The notes below the pieces were generated by a model. That model saw nothing but the letters and a program-made list of their open reading frames with translations, did not search any database and was not told where the DNA came from. DNA of 64,000 nt. Origin: Collinsella aerofaciens. GTDB taxonomy: Bacteria; Actinomycetota; Coriobacteriia; Coriobacteriales; Coriobacteriaceae. The DNA lies in assembly GCF_902364945.1 (NCBI RefSeq), contig NZ_CABJFS010000012.1:1-64000 (forward strand), read 5' to 3'. The position numbers were made by a program, and so were the translations under genes. Positions 7,287-15,811 of this stretch are shown in pieces (position 1 is the stretch's first letter; each line of letters begins with the position of its first letter).

Positions 7287-7391
7287 GGCTGCCTCCTTAG
7301 TGTTGATATCCAAGTATAAAGAGCAGACTAGATGTAACGCGGCGTGAATTGGATTATTCCTATAAGAGACGAACTCTGACAGCTGGCAATC

Positions 7392-7672
7392 TCCGAAAGT
7401 ATGCGGCAAATCTCAGACTTGTTGACTACACCGAAAAGCGGCAACACTTCCACCTGCGGTTTCTTTACGTTAGAAGGGGGTTGTGGTCGGGGGTTCCGGA
7501 ATTTGCCGCATACTTCTGTTATGCGATTCCGAAAGTGCGGGGAAACCGAGATCTGCCGCCCAGACCCCAGTTTCGAGCTTCCGCGATCTGCTGTTTTGTT
7601 GCTAAAAATCAGTTTGTGCTCGGCGGTTTTAAATTTTTACCCGCACTTCCGAAAATCGGGCCATTCAGCAAC
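7392..7672. repeat. dispersed intergenic repeat, copy B
   Basis: Second copy of the element at 4147-4430. Shared blocks include AGTATGCGGCAAA, CAGACTTGTTGAC, GTGGTCGGGGGTTCCGGAA, TTTGCCGCATACTT, ACCGAGATCTG and GCTCGGCGG in the same order and spacing. Its left part holds the same boundary inverted repeat (7397-7409 and 7502-7515). The stretch 7287-7865 otherwise contains no supported gene. Confidence 0.7.
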
Positions 7673-7865
7673 GATATGCGGTGCCCAAGAGTGCTATGCC
7701 AGGTAAGAAGAGCGTTAAGAAAAATGCGCCCGAGCCAGCCGACCCCCCGCCTTGCATCCATTATGGCAACCGATAACCACAACGCGTCTGCACCAAGGGA
7801 TTGACGCTCAATTCCGTCGTCAATAATTTCCTAAAACAAGTGATTTACTTTTAGGCGGGTCGAAT

Positions 7866-8798
7866 CTAAATTTTATACCTAGTTATCTTTTTCCATTCGG
7901 CTGGGAAACCCATGGCATCAAGGAGGCGCTCCTCGCCGATGCTCTCATCCAATGACAAGTATCCGTTAACGCACTTGACGAGCTTGGCCTTGAATGTCTT
8001 GAACTCGTCGTCGCGAAGGAGGTATCGAAGGGTGATCACTGCCGAGAAAACGTCTACCTTGCCGCAAGCGTAATCCGGCCCAATCTTTTCGATGCCGAGC
8101 TTGGCGTGCAAGGCCGTGTCAGGAATCTCGACGTGACACCTGTGGGAGAAGAGACGCTCTCCATGTGCGCAGACGTTCCTGTAGAGGGCGAGTACGCGGA
8201 TAAACGACGAGAGTTCTTTCGGGTTTCCGACCCCGAACCTCTTAGCAATCTTGGCCTTCTCGCTGTCCCTGAGCGCCGTGAGCATTTTCGAAGTCTGTCC
8301 GAAGGTCATGGCGTTCACGGTGACCCATAGAGGCACGTTCTTATATGCCCTGCGGTAGTAGGCAAGGTATTCGTGGCTGGTATCCTTGTTGGCGATATAG
8401 TCAAGCATGTTCAGCAGCTTTGGGAGAACTCGCTTCGCGCCCTTCGACGTCGCGTAGCAGCGGGCGTCTAGATACTTGCTCTGGGACTCGCCATATGCAG
8501 CGCAGAACTCGTAGGCCAGCGCCGACCTGATCTTCGCCTCGACCTTGAGCAGCGCATCGAGCATTATCTCCCTAAGCTCGACGTCGAACTCGTAAAGCGC
8601 TAGGATGTCTCCAAAAGTGGCACCTTCGCGGTATACCCGGGTGCTCGGGTCGCGGAAAAACGACTGGTAGCCGTTCACGACCGGGAAATAGCCGATGTCC
8701 GCAAGCACCCTTCGGCAAACCTCTTCGTCCTCGATTCTGAGGCCGGAGCTTCTGAGCTTCTCCATCTGCTGCTGGTAGGTAAGGAATTCTTTGGGCAT
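7866..8798 (-). CDS. AbiF/AbiD-type abortive infection protein (Abi_2, HEPN)
   Basis: Encodes 310 residues. The N-terminus (LTYQQQMEKLRSSGL, then YFPVVNGYQSFF) and the middle (LYEFDVELREIML, then KIRSALAYEF) match the Abi_2 family that contains the lactococcal proteins AbiD and AbiF. YRNVCAHGERL gives the HEPN RNase motif R207-x4-H212. Family members abort phage infection; recent work links AbiF proteins to a small RNA partner and to the ancestry of Cas13. Here a complete promoter, short RNA and terminator lie just upstream (8813-8916), so that arrangement is directly visible. The ATG is preceded by GGGAAGAG. Confidence 0.9.
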   Translation of the reverse strand: MPKEFLTYQQQMEKLRSSGLRIEDEEVCRRVLADIGYFPVVNGYQSFFRDPSTRVYREGATFGDILALYEFDVELREIMLDALLKVEAKIRSALAYEFCAAYGESQSKYLDARCYATSKGAKRVLPKLLNMLDYIANKDTSHEYLAYYRRAYKNVPLWVTVNAMTFGQTSKMLTALRDSEKAKIAKRFGVGNPKELSSFIRVLALYRNVCAHGERLFSHRCHVEIPDTALHAKLGIEKIGPDYACGKVDVFSAVITLRYLLRDDEFKTFKAKLVKCVNGYLSLDESIGEERLLDAMGFPAEWKKITRYKI

Positions 8799-8812
8799 CG
8801 TCGCTCTTCCCG

Positions 8813-8842
8813 AAAATAAAAGGGGAACCCGCAGGCTCCCCT
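8813..8842 (-). terminator. intrinsic terminator between small RNA and abiF-like gene
   Basis: On the minus strand AGGGGA and TCCCCT (with inner GCC/GGT pairing) form a stem at 8821-8842, followed by TTTTATTTT. It lies 15 bases upstream of the abiF-like start codon, so most transcripts from the strong promoter would stop before the gene. Confidence 0.8.
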
Positions 8843-8881
8843 CCGGTTCCAGGCATCGAAAGTTTCTGGACCCTAATCACT
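8813..8881 (-). ncRNA. candidate AbiF-associated small RNA
   Basis: Predicted to run from about 8881 to the T-run at 8813, roughly 68 nucleotides. It contains a 5' stem TCCAG/CTGGA, extended by GG/CC across a mismatch, around a 13-base loop, and a 3' terminator hairpin. It has no start codon with a ribosome binding site. Its position, directly upstream of and co-oriented with an AbiF-type HEPN gene and separated from it by an intrinsic terminator, is what is expected for an RNA antitoxin or guide partner. Existence of the RNA is inferred from promoter and terminator. Confidence 0.65.
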
Positions 8882-8887
8882 GTAATG

Positions 8888-8916
8888 ATACTATTTTCAA
8901 ACTTGCGCGCTGTCAA
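8888..8916 (-). promoter_or_regulatory. strong sigma-A-type promoter of the small RNA
   Basis: TTGACA at 8911-8916 and TAGTAT at 8888-8893, read on the minus strand, are exactly 17 bases apart. This is the best consensus promoter I see in the island. Confidence 0.85.
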
Positions 8917-8975
8917 GCACATGCACTGAGTATCCACCGGCACACATTACCAGCACGTCCGGCATTGCTCGCATG

Positions 8976-9010
8976 AAAAAGGCAACACTCCTTCACTGAA
9001 AGCGTTGCCT
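8976..9010 (-). terminator. terminator of the surface protein gene
   Basis: On the minus strand AGGCAAC and GTTGCCT form a stem around a 16-base loop (8981-9010), followed by TTTTT at 8976-8980. It ends the gene at 9061-10149. Confidence 0.75.
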
Positions 9011-9060
9011 CTAAAGCGTCTGCAGAACTCCTACATTTAAGCCAGATGTTCCTCACCACA

Positions 9061-10149
9061 TCAGCAACAATGTGAGGTGGTGAGGAACGCTGTGCCAAGA
9101 AGAAATAGCGTTAGGGACACGACGATCCAATTTGTGTCGCTGGTTTTGGGAAGCGACGAGGAGGTCTTGGTGGTGACCTTGGGCCTAGAGGCCTTGGCGG
9201 CCGTGGTGTTGGTCACTGTGGTCGTGGTCGCCGACTTAGTCGCGGCCGCGGGCTTCAGCATGGGAATCGTCGACGGATCCGCAGCTGGCTCGACAGTAGC
9301 GGGGTCAGCGCCAGGGGCGGACAGACCATCCCCCGGCACATCGGGCCCACCGGTCTCCCCCGCCGACGCCGTGGCATCCACGGGCACGATTGTCACACGC
9401 GCTGCCACGGACCCGTCGGCATCCACCACGCCGCCCTCGCCAAAGGCCCCACCCGCAGGAGCCACAAAGCGCGCGGATGCAAACGATCCGCCCAGGCAGG
9501 CGACGCCGGCGTCGGCGCCCGACGCATCCAGCCAGGACGCATCGATGGTAAGCTGCCCGGCCGCGTCACCGCCAGCAGCCCCGCCCAGCAGACACACACC
9601 ATAGGTGCGCACGCCCGCCCCGGAGCCCGCGCCCGCGGCGACAACGCGCCCATCGCCGCGAACGGCAAGACCATCCGCGATCACGCCGGCCACCCGCGCA
9701 TCTGCGATGCCGGCGCCATCGGCACGCGCGTCAACCTTGCAGCCGTCCACCGCGAGCGTCCCCGACACGTAGATTCCGCACTGCGAGCCCGTAGCCACCA
9801 GCGACCCGGTGCCGCGGAGCGTCAGATCGCCCCACAGCTCCATGCCGCACCGCGAGATGTCCACGTCGGGCGCGCTCGTCTCAACCACGGAGTTTTGCCC
9901 CACAAGCGTCACCACCAGGTCGTCGTCCGCGCCGATGGCCTCGCCCGCGTAGCCGGTAAGCTCCAGATGGCCGGCATCTGTCCAGGCCCACCCGGGACCC
10001 GATACACCCGGCTCGTAGTACGTGACGCCCGCAATGAACAGGCTTTCCGCGCCCGCGGCATAAGAAGGCCCGCCCAGCAAAACGCATAGGCAGGCCATGG
10101 CAGTAAACAGGATGTAATGACGGCTGGTGTGGAACGCGGCAGCAAACAT
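9061..10149 (-). CDS. cell-wall-anchored surface protein, LPXTG-like
   Basis: Encodes 362 residues. A signal peptide (hydrophobic FTAMACLCVLLGG followed by SYAAGA) lies within the first 40 residues. The body (about 45-240) is Gly/Ala-rich with recurring short beta-strand units, resembling right-handed beta-helix or DUF4353-type carbohydrate-binding regions. A Thr/Ala/Lys stalk follows, then LPKTSD near residue 333 and a hydrophobic segment. LPKTS is a sortase-type signal with S in place of G. The expected basic tail after the membrane segment is nearly absent (TTSHCC). The ATG at 10149 has GGAG upstream; a TTG at 10176 is a weaker start. Function is probably adhesion or glycan contact, by inference. 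Confidence 0.75.
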   Translation of the reverse strand: MFAAAFHTSRHYILFTAMACLCVLLGGPSYAAGAESLFIAGVTYYEPGVSGPGWAWTDAGHLELTGYAGEAIGADDDLVVTLVGQNSVVETSAPDVDISRCGMELWGDLTLRGTGSLVATGSQCGIYVSGTLAVDGCKVDARADGAGIADARVAGVIADGLAVRGDGRVVAAGAGSGAGVRTYGVCLLGGAAGGDAAGQLTIDASWLDASGADAGVACLGGSFASARFVAPAGGAFGEGGVVDADGSVAARVTIVPVDATASAGETGGPDVPGDGLSAPGADPATVEPAADPSTIPMLKPAAATKSATTTTVTNTTAAKASRPKVTTKTSSSLPKTSDTNWIVVSLTLFLLGTAFLTTSHCC

Positions 10150-10577
10150 AACCGCTCCGATCTTCGCAAGAGCCAATGGAAACTGCGCCAGGAAACTACC
10201 TGGTAGCAGCAGTTATTAGTGTAGCGAGATCGGCGAGTGGCGAACGAATTGCCTGTAAACGAACCCCGAAATTAGGTGTAAATCGTTTTGCCAGTCGGTG
10301 AAAGGAGGGGCTGCATAACGTCCGCAATGGGCCGTCTGGGGGCTTCGCGAGTTTATTGACCCTCAATTGGGCTCTTACGGCAGTTGTCAGAATACGACCA
10401 TTATCATTAGGTGCTGCATGTTAACGATTAAACTCTCCCTACCCTGTGAATGGATGTTACGTCATCTTCAGGTGAATGCATTTAATGCCGGTATTGAGAT
10501 TGATTCCACAGCTAGCGAGCATTGTGACTCACTATAATTTTGATAGTTCATCGATCTTTCCTTATGGAGTTGTTGTA
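10150..10577. promoter_or_regulatory. divergent intergenic region with a -10 for the ParB-like gene
   Basis: Divergent spacer between the surface protein and ParB-like genes. A TATAAT at 10533-10538 lies 40 bases before the ParB-like ATG and is a likely -10; its -35 is poor. I see no gene or repeat elsewhere in the spacer. Composition shifts here from GC-rich to AT-rich, marking the left border of the AT-rich defence block. Confidence 0.45.
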
Positions 10578-11909
10578 ATGATGCCTGAACAAGCGATTAA
10601 ACCTATACCGTTATCAAAACTACGCTTATGGACCGAGAATCCTAGAGACCCTGTGGATGAGAGCATGAGCGATTCTGAAATCATTAAAAGGGCGATTGTT
10701 AATGATAGTGATAACTGGAATCTAGACTCATTAATCGTTGAAATGGGCAAACGTTACCATCTAAACGAGATACCTGTAGTTGTCGCAAATGCGGACGATA
10801 CATTTACCGTCTATGACGGAAATCGTCGCGTAGCCCTATTGAAGTGTATTAAAGATCCAGATTTATATCAGGATGCCTTTAATAGGATCGGTGTCTTTGA
10901 AGTGGAACCGGAGTTACGCAATCTAACGGTCTTACCTTGTAATGTTTGCACAAAAGAAATTGCTTTAGAGATTGTCGAACGAATCCATCGATCTTCGAAT
11001 AAGTGGGGCAAGCTTCAATACGAACAATTCTTGCATAACTTTAGGGGACAGCCCAAGGGCCCTCTTATGTTGCTTGATGAAGCTACAGGCGGAATTGTAG
11101 CGACGAATAAAAAATTAAACGAAGAATATGTCGAGAAAAGGTTGTTAACTGAATCGAATTTAAACAAAATTGGATTTTCAATTAAGAATAACGAGCTCGT
11201 AACTAATCATAATCTCGAGGAAGCCGTCGAAATTCTGAAAGATATCGCACGGATTAGAAATGAGGATCTGAGCTCAGCAAGGAAAAACGCCGGCAGACTG
11301 AAGGATGCGCTAATTGAGCTAAATCCAGACAGGTACGCCAACATTTCTTCATTTAATGAAAGCAAGCCAATTACCAAGCTGGGTGGCAGCAACGCCCCAA
11401 ACAATAGAAAAGAAATGTCCACCGCGAAGGCTTTGCCCCATAAGAGGAGAAAACCAGTAAAAACCAAAGAAGAGGTTCTGTTTGGCGGAATGCTTCGACC
11501 GAAAGGCAGCAGATCAAATGAGCTATATCGAGCCATCGACGACATTTACCATTTTTATTTAAAGAATGAACAGAAGAGATTCCATTATCTTCCAATAGTT
11601 GCGTTTTCAATGCGACTGCTACTAGAAATATGCGCACAAGAGTACTTTAAAGCAAGCGATCCTAATAATGATTGCAAGGATGGCGCTTTAAAGCCCTTTT
11701 TAAAAGAAGCCAAGAAGAAAATGACGGAGACCGCCAACTTTGAAGATATTAATGAGATTACATTGAATAGCGAATGGATAGATGGCAAATACAATTTTGA
11801 GGGAATTCTATCAAAATGGGCTCACGGCACGCTGTCTGCCGACAAAGAGAGCATTGTCCGTGTTTCTAGATTGGCCGGAAACATCATAAGGTTAATGTGG
11901 TCTAATTAG
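10578..11909 (+). CDS. ParB/sulfiredoxin-like domain protein
   Basis: Encodes 443 residues from the ATG at 10578 (GGAG upstream); an in-frame ATG at 10476 lies before the TATAAT and is unlikely. The N-terminal 120 residues resemble a ParB N-terminal nuclease-like fold: PLSKLRLWTENPR, then EIPVVV, then the signature YDGNRRVALLK. ParB-type folds bind CTP or act as nucleases or ATPases; this protein lacks an obvious ParB DNA-binding centre, and the rest is a basic middle and a helical C-terminal domain without motifs I know. It is AT-rich, reads toward the methylase gene and is separated from it by a bidirectional terminator. It may be a defence or DNA-modification accessory protein. Confidence 0.65.
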   Translation: MMPEQAIKPIPLSKLRLWTENPRDPVDESMSDSEIIKRAIVNDSDNWNLDSLIVEMGKRYHLNEIPVVVANADDTFTVYDGNRRVALLKCIKDPDLYQDAFNRIGVFEVEPELRNLTVLPCNVCTKEIALEIVERIHRSSNKWGKLQYEQFLHNFRGQPKGPLMLLDEATGGIVATNKKLNEEYVEKRLLTESNLNKIGFSIKNNELVTNHNLEEAVEILKDIARIRNEDLSSARKNAGRLKDALIELNPDRYANISSFNESKPITKLGGSNAPNNRKEMSTAKALPHKRRKPVKTKEEVLFGGMLRPKGSRSNELYRAIDDIYHFYLKNEQKRFHYLPIVAFSMRLLLEICAQEYFKASDPNNDCKDGALKPFLKEAKKKMTETANFEDINEITLNSEWIDGKYNFEGILSKWAHGTLSADKESIVRVSRLAGNIIRLMWSN

Positions 11910-11917
11910 TATAACAA

Positions 11918-11962
11918 CTTACCGGTGGCTAATGCCTGATCGGTCTTGAAGCCACCGGTAAG
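11918..11962. terminator. bidirectional terminator between convergent genes
   Basis: A perfect 12-base stem, CTTACCGGTGGC and GCCACCGGTAAG, surrounds a 21-base loop between the stops of the ParB-like and methylase genes. Confidence 0.65.
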
Positions 11963-11980
11963 TCGATCGTTCTAAAAGAG

Positions 11981-12820
11981 CTATGATTTAAGACTAGCGG
12001 GCCAAATAAGTCCTGGCCCAAGTATTATCTTCTCTTTGCCAACAGTTTTTAGATTGGCAGAATATCCAATTTCAAGATTACTCTGTTCGTAATCGTTGTA
12101 AATGGATTTAATCAATACGTCTGCATCATAAGTTACAACCCATTTACTCTGTGCACTACCGATTTTACGGGCTAATGAGCGATGCTTCTCGTTAGTAAAA
12201 GAACTTCGATATAAACCGGGACCCTTTTGGACGTAAGGAGGATCAAGATATGCAAACAGTTCGGAATCTGTTAATCGCCGAGTTATAAACTCTTCAGCAT
12301 CAAGGTTCGTAACTTCAATTCTGTCTTTATATTCTTCAATTCGTTGTATTTTAGCAATGAGCGTTTTGCGATTGAATCGAGCATCCATTTTATAAGTTCC
12401 AGTTTGGTCTAGACCGCCTATAACTCCGCCGCTCAAAATACCAGAGACATTGGTTCTATTAAGATAAAAGCATGCTTTACCTAACGCAAGGCTATCGCTG
12501 ACATCCTTTGAACGATAAATCTCTCGCATCGATTTCCATGTATCTATATTAAGTTTTGCGTCATTGATAAATTCGCATAACTCCTCGCTGTGATTTACTA
12601 TCACGTCCCACATGCAATACACAGCAGGATCAAAATCATTAATTACAATCGATTTAACGTCATTTTTTAGAAGCAACTTAATAGCGAGGCCTGCTCCTCC
12701 TGCAAATAACTCTGCATAAGCGTGCCCAAGCAGGTTGTTTGCTTCAAGTATCGATTTGATTTCAGGGTAAATCTTCGTCTTACCCCCTGGATATCGCACT
12801 GGCGTAAGTGTTGCCGGCAC
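11981..12820 (-). CDS. Dam-type (D12 class) DNA adenine N6-methyltransferase
   Basis: Encodes 279 residues, the usual length. Motifs in order are RYPGGK near residue 9 (motif X), ELFAGGAG near 38 (SAM-binding motif I) and YLDPPY near 190 (catalytic DPPY, motif IV). Such enzymes methylate adenine in short sites, commonly GATC. No restriction endonuclease is recognisable beside it, so it may be solitary or may protect the host from a neighbouring nuclease module. The start is GTG at 12820 with AGGAGG 8 bases upstream. It is the last gene of the AT-rich leftward operon, 69 bases after the OLD-like ATPase gene. Confidence 0.9.
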   Translation of the reverse strand: MPATLTPVRYPGGKTKIYPEIKSILEANNLLGHAYAELFAGGAGLAIKLLLKNDVKSIVINDFDPAVYCMWDVIVNHSEELCEFINDAKLNIDTWKSMREIYRSKDVSDSLALGKACFYLNRTNVSGILSGGVIGGLDQTGTYKMDARFNRKTLIAKIQRIEEYKDRIEVTNLDAEEFITRRLTDSELFAYLDPPYVQKGPGLYRSSFTNEKHRSLARKIGSAQSKWVVTYDADVLIKSIYNDYEQSNLEIGYSANLKTVGKEKIILGPGLIWPASLKS

Positions 12821-12889
12821 TAACTACACCTCCTTAGCTTGCGCAAATGCTAACAATTGACTATTTTTTAAATCAGAATATTTTACAGT

Positions 12890-14560
12890 CTATTCGTACT
12901 TAAAAGTATAAATACCGAAATCAACAGTTGATGGAATGAAAATACGGTGATAGTTGGCTGTTTTATGGTAAACGGCCTGGAGATTGAATCCAAATTTCCT
13001 TATATCCCTTGCATTTGCGGAATCAAGCATCCATGCCTTAAAGACATACGTGAAAAATAGTATATTCCTGTTAAAAACTGCCTTGGCTTTCTCCCGCTTT
13101 TGGCCACCGCCAACAACGTTGCGCGCCTCATCTATTTCAGGCTTGATCCATTGGTTAAAATTACTTATGGAAAAACCTTCACCTTGAATGCATTCGTCAG
13201 CCCAGAAGGGATTGTTACCATCAGTTGACAATTTAATTGCGTAGTCAAATAATAGCCATTCGGGCGACGATCCATCTCCGGGTAAGGCAATTGTGTTTTT
13301 GGAAAGATTCGAAGGCTTATCACCGTCGAGAATAGCGAACGACGCAATGGCGGATTGTCTTAATTGGGAATCTTTAAATAGGCTAGATATAACGTCACCG
13401 CCAAGATTTCCGTCTATCAAATGGATATGTCTGTTTAAGTGATTAAATCCATCTGCCTGTTTGCATAGATGGGATATCAACAGGCGAATGAGGCACCTTG
13501 CTTCTTCATCTTCGGTGAATACAGGTATTTTCTTTTCAGAGAATAGGTCCGCTCGGGATCTATTTGTGAGATACATCTCTATTTTTTCAATATCAGGGTT
13601 GTCCATTTTGGAAACAACACCTGCGCCGTCATACAGGTAAATTACATTCTGTTTTTCTTTAAACATTTGCTTTAACATAAAGATACTGTGAGTAGTAAAG
13701 ACTATTTGAATATGGAATAGCGTCGAGTATTCAATAAGCAATTGAAGCAAAGCATATTGGAACGAAGGGTGCAGAGTTGCATCAAGCTCGTCAACAAGCA
13801 ATAGGCTACAAACCGTTTCCGATTGAGAGCTCTCGTCCAAAGCCTCATAATATCTTTTTAATGAGAGCAAGGCGGTTAGAAGTATCAAGACATTCTCTTC
13901 GCCGCTAGATACTGTATTTGAATCTACGCCTTCAATATCCGTGCTAAATTCTTGTCTTTTCTTAATGTCTCTTAGACTTTGTGCTTGAAATGAGCTTGCG
14001 TGAATTCCGGTGATTCGAGCATAAAGATCGCTCAGCTCAGACTGGGCGTCCTCAGGGAGTATGAATGATGAGTTTTTCAGCGCACCGTCGTCTTGATATT
14101 CTCCCCAAGGAATTAGACGAGCCAGTCCGAGATAAAGCACTGGCTTGGCTGGCAACCTATCATGACTGCCTTTTTTGTAATAGGGCTTAATTGCATATCG
14201 ATTATTGACGGCCGAATTATGCTTTCTAAAAGACAGTCGCGAACCATCTAAATACTCGACTTCAAACAACGACCCCTCTTTATAGCCAGGGGCAGGGTTA
14301 TTATACTGCCTATCACCTTTTGCTAATTTTTCGATCTTCGTATTCACTTGAGCATTGAGAGAATTAATCATTCTTAATGCTTCGGGATCTTTAAATTGGT
14401 GATCTTTCCTGCTGACAGCTTTGTATGCGTTGCTGATCATATGCAGCAGGGTAGTCTTGCAAGTGCCATTCGTTCCCGATATGGCATTAACGCCACAGTC
14501 AAATTCAATAGCAATATCGTTTAATTTCTTATATCGATTAATATTGAGACGTTTAACCAT
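12890..14560 (-). CDS. OLD-like AAA ATPase with TOPRIM-like C-terminus
   Basis: Encodes 556 residues. The Walker A is SGTNGTCKTT (residues 28-37), with Cys where GKT-type loops have Gly. An ABC signature-like VSSGEENV and a Walker B LLLVDELDATLHPS follow, then TTHSIF. The C-terminal part has FTEDEEARCLIRLLI, then LIDGNLGGDV and FAILDGDKPS, matching the E...DxD layout of TOPRIM nucleases in OLD-family proteins. OLD nucleases act in phage defence, alone or with partners such as GajB or retrons. The start is taken at ATG 14560 within a weak ribosome binding context; 14584 is an alternative. It lies between the HEPN-like protein gene and the methylase gene. Confidence 0.8.
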   Translation of the reverse strand: MVKRLNINRYKKLNDIAIEFDCGVNAISGTNGTCKTTLLHMISNAYKAVSRKDHQFKDPEALRMINSLNAQVNTKIEKLAKGDRQYNNPAPGYKEGSLFEVEYLDGSRLSFRKHNSAVNNRYAIKPYYKKGSHDRLPAKPVLYLGLARLIPWGEYQDDGALKNSSFILPEDAQSELSDLYARITGIHASSFQAQSLRDIKKRQEFSTDIEGVDSNTVSSGEENVLILLTALLSLKRYYEALDESSQSETVCSLLLVDELDATLHPSFQYALLQLLIEYSTLFHIQIVFTTHSIFMLKQMFKEKQNVIYLYDGAGVVSKMDNPDIEKIEMYLTNRSRADLFSEKKIPVFTEDEEARCLIRLLISHLCKQADGFNHLNRHIHLIDGNLGGDVISSLFKDSQLRQSAIASFAILDGDKPSNLSKNTIALPGDGSSPEWLLFDYAIKLSTDGNNPFWADECIQGEGFSISNFNQWIKPEIDEARNVVGGGQKREKAKAVFNRNILFFTYVFKAWMLDSANARDIRKFGFNLQAVYHKTANYHRIFIPSTVDFGIYTFKYE

Positions 14561-14611
14561 GGGCCAGCCAATCAATAAATGCATTATTGCGAAAGTGTCT
14601 TATCTAGAAAT

Positions 14612-15811
14612 TTATACGTCTGAATCTCCACTTGATTCAAGTAACCATCTAACTTGGCTCCATTCGCATATTTTGTGGTGCGCAATAATATTGCGGCATT
14701 CGCGAAGAAGATGGATTTCGTTCCTGAGCTCTCGATCGGGGATATATAAAAGTCTTTCGCCGTCATCGTTAGTTTGCGCCATTAGGTATACAAGGGTTCC
14801 GAGTTCAACATCCTCGGGTTCAGATACGCGCTCGCCAAATTGAGAGACATCACTGCTTTCCAAAACGGCAGTAAGCTGATCACGTACTCTTGCTATCACC
14901 GCCAATCGCCTAGCCTCCAAGATGGGGAACAGAATCACGACCTGTGCTTTCCAGACTCTTCGATCGATTGAGCCCTTATCGGCTCGCAGAGCGATAGCAA
15001 GAACATTATTATGATCAGCTTTGACCCTATCATTATCAAAGCAATCTAAAACAGAACAGAGCACATCATAGCTGTTATCAAGCATAAGTTCGAGGTTCTC
15101 GGATAAGATATCTGACACCTCAACGTCCCCACCGCAGACGTTGGAGAGCAGCGAGGCGCAGTAGCTTTTTTCTTGACCCGAAAAAGCCATTGAAGGCATT
15201 TCATCCACAAGTAAACCATTGAATAACGAAACGCTATACTCGCCTATGCAATCACGATAACTGATAGTCTTGCACCCATCATTTTCATTTTGATCCAGCG
15301 AAGACCATCCATCAAAAGAAGTCTCTACAACAAACAATCCATCTAAAGGTGTTGTAGATGGCCACCCGCAGATTAAGCCCATCCAAGTTTTAATGTCTTT
15401 CGGCTCAAAACCTGTCAACCAGACGATTCTGTCTTTCAACACGTGATTCTGGATAAGATACTCAGCGGGATTAAGTGAATTCCTATATCTTAGTCTTACG
15501 TCATTCAGAGCGTAGCGATCAAGCAGCACTTCAACTGGACTCTGAGCATTGTTAAAATCATCCGGTGTGACCACATCAATAGTGACACCTTCCAGCGCGT
15601 ATTCGCTTTGGGCGGCTTCAGCAATTAACTCCCTCATCCTATTTGGCCAAGGGCACAACTTGGGCAGAAGCAATCGCACATTGTAATTGTCCGAGAGAGA
15701 ACTCACGACTGATTTTATAAACATCTGAGGACCCGTAACATTGGTCCACCATATGTACGAATGGTCCATGCCCATGAAGCCACACTTTCCTTTAAACCTT
15801 AGCGCACTCAT
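14612..15811 (-). CDS. hypothetical protein with C-terminal HEPN-like motif
   Basis: Encodes about 399 residues if it starts at ATG 15811; ATGs at 15829, 15775 and 15769 are also possible, and I cannot decide. It overlaps the 3' end of the 1780-residue gene, so the two are coupled. The N-terminus (YIWWTNVTGP, then VRLLLPKLCPWP) looks like an alpha/beta domain that I do not recognise. The C-terminus holds RNIIAH, an R-x4-H motif as in HEPN RNases, in a helical context (LRECRNIIAHH, about residues 370-379). A role as effector or partner of the adjacent ATPase is inferred from overlap and order. Confidence 0.6.
   Translation of the reverse strand: MSALRFKGKCGFMGMDHSYIWWTNVTGPQMFIKSVVSSLSDNYNVRLLLPKLCPWPNRMRELIAEAAQSEYALEGVTIDVVTPDDFNNAQSPVEVLLDRYALNDVRLRYRNSLNPAEYLIQNHVLKDRIVWLTGFEPKDIKTWMGLICGWPSTTPLDGLFVVETSFDGWSSLDQNENDGCKTISYRDCIGEYSVSLFNGLLVDEMPSMAFSGQEKSYCASLLSNVCGGDVEVSDILSENLELMLDNSYDVLCSVLDCFDNDRVKADHNNVLAIALRADKGSIDRRVWKAQVVILFPILEARRLAVIARVRDQLTAVLESSDVSQFGERVSEPEDVELGTLVYLMAQTNDDGERLLYIPDRELRNEIHLLRECRNIIAHHKICEWSQVRWLLESSGDSDV

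Noticed and set aside
7287..7409. Longer N-terminus of the 92-aa MNT partner containing R-x4-H
   Set aside because: The extra 41 residues would start in the dispersed repeat with no Shine-Dalgarno, whereas AGGAGG sits 5 bases before GTG 7286, so the apparent HEPN motif there is not coding.
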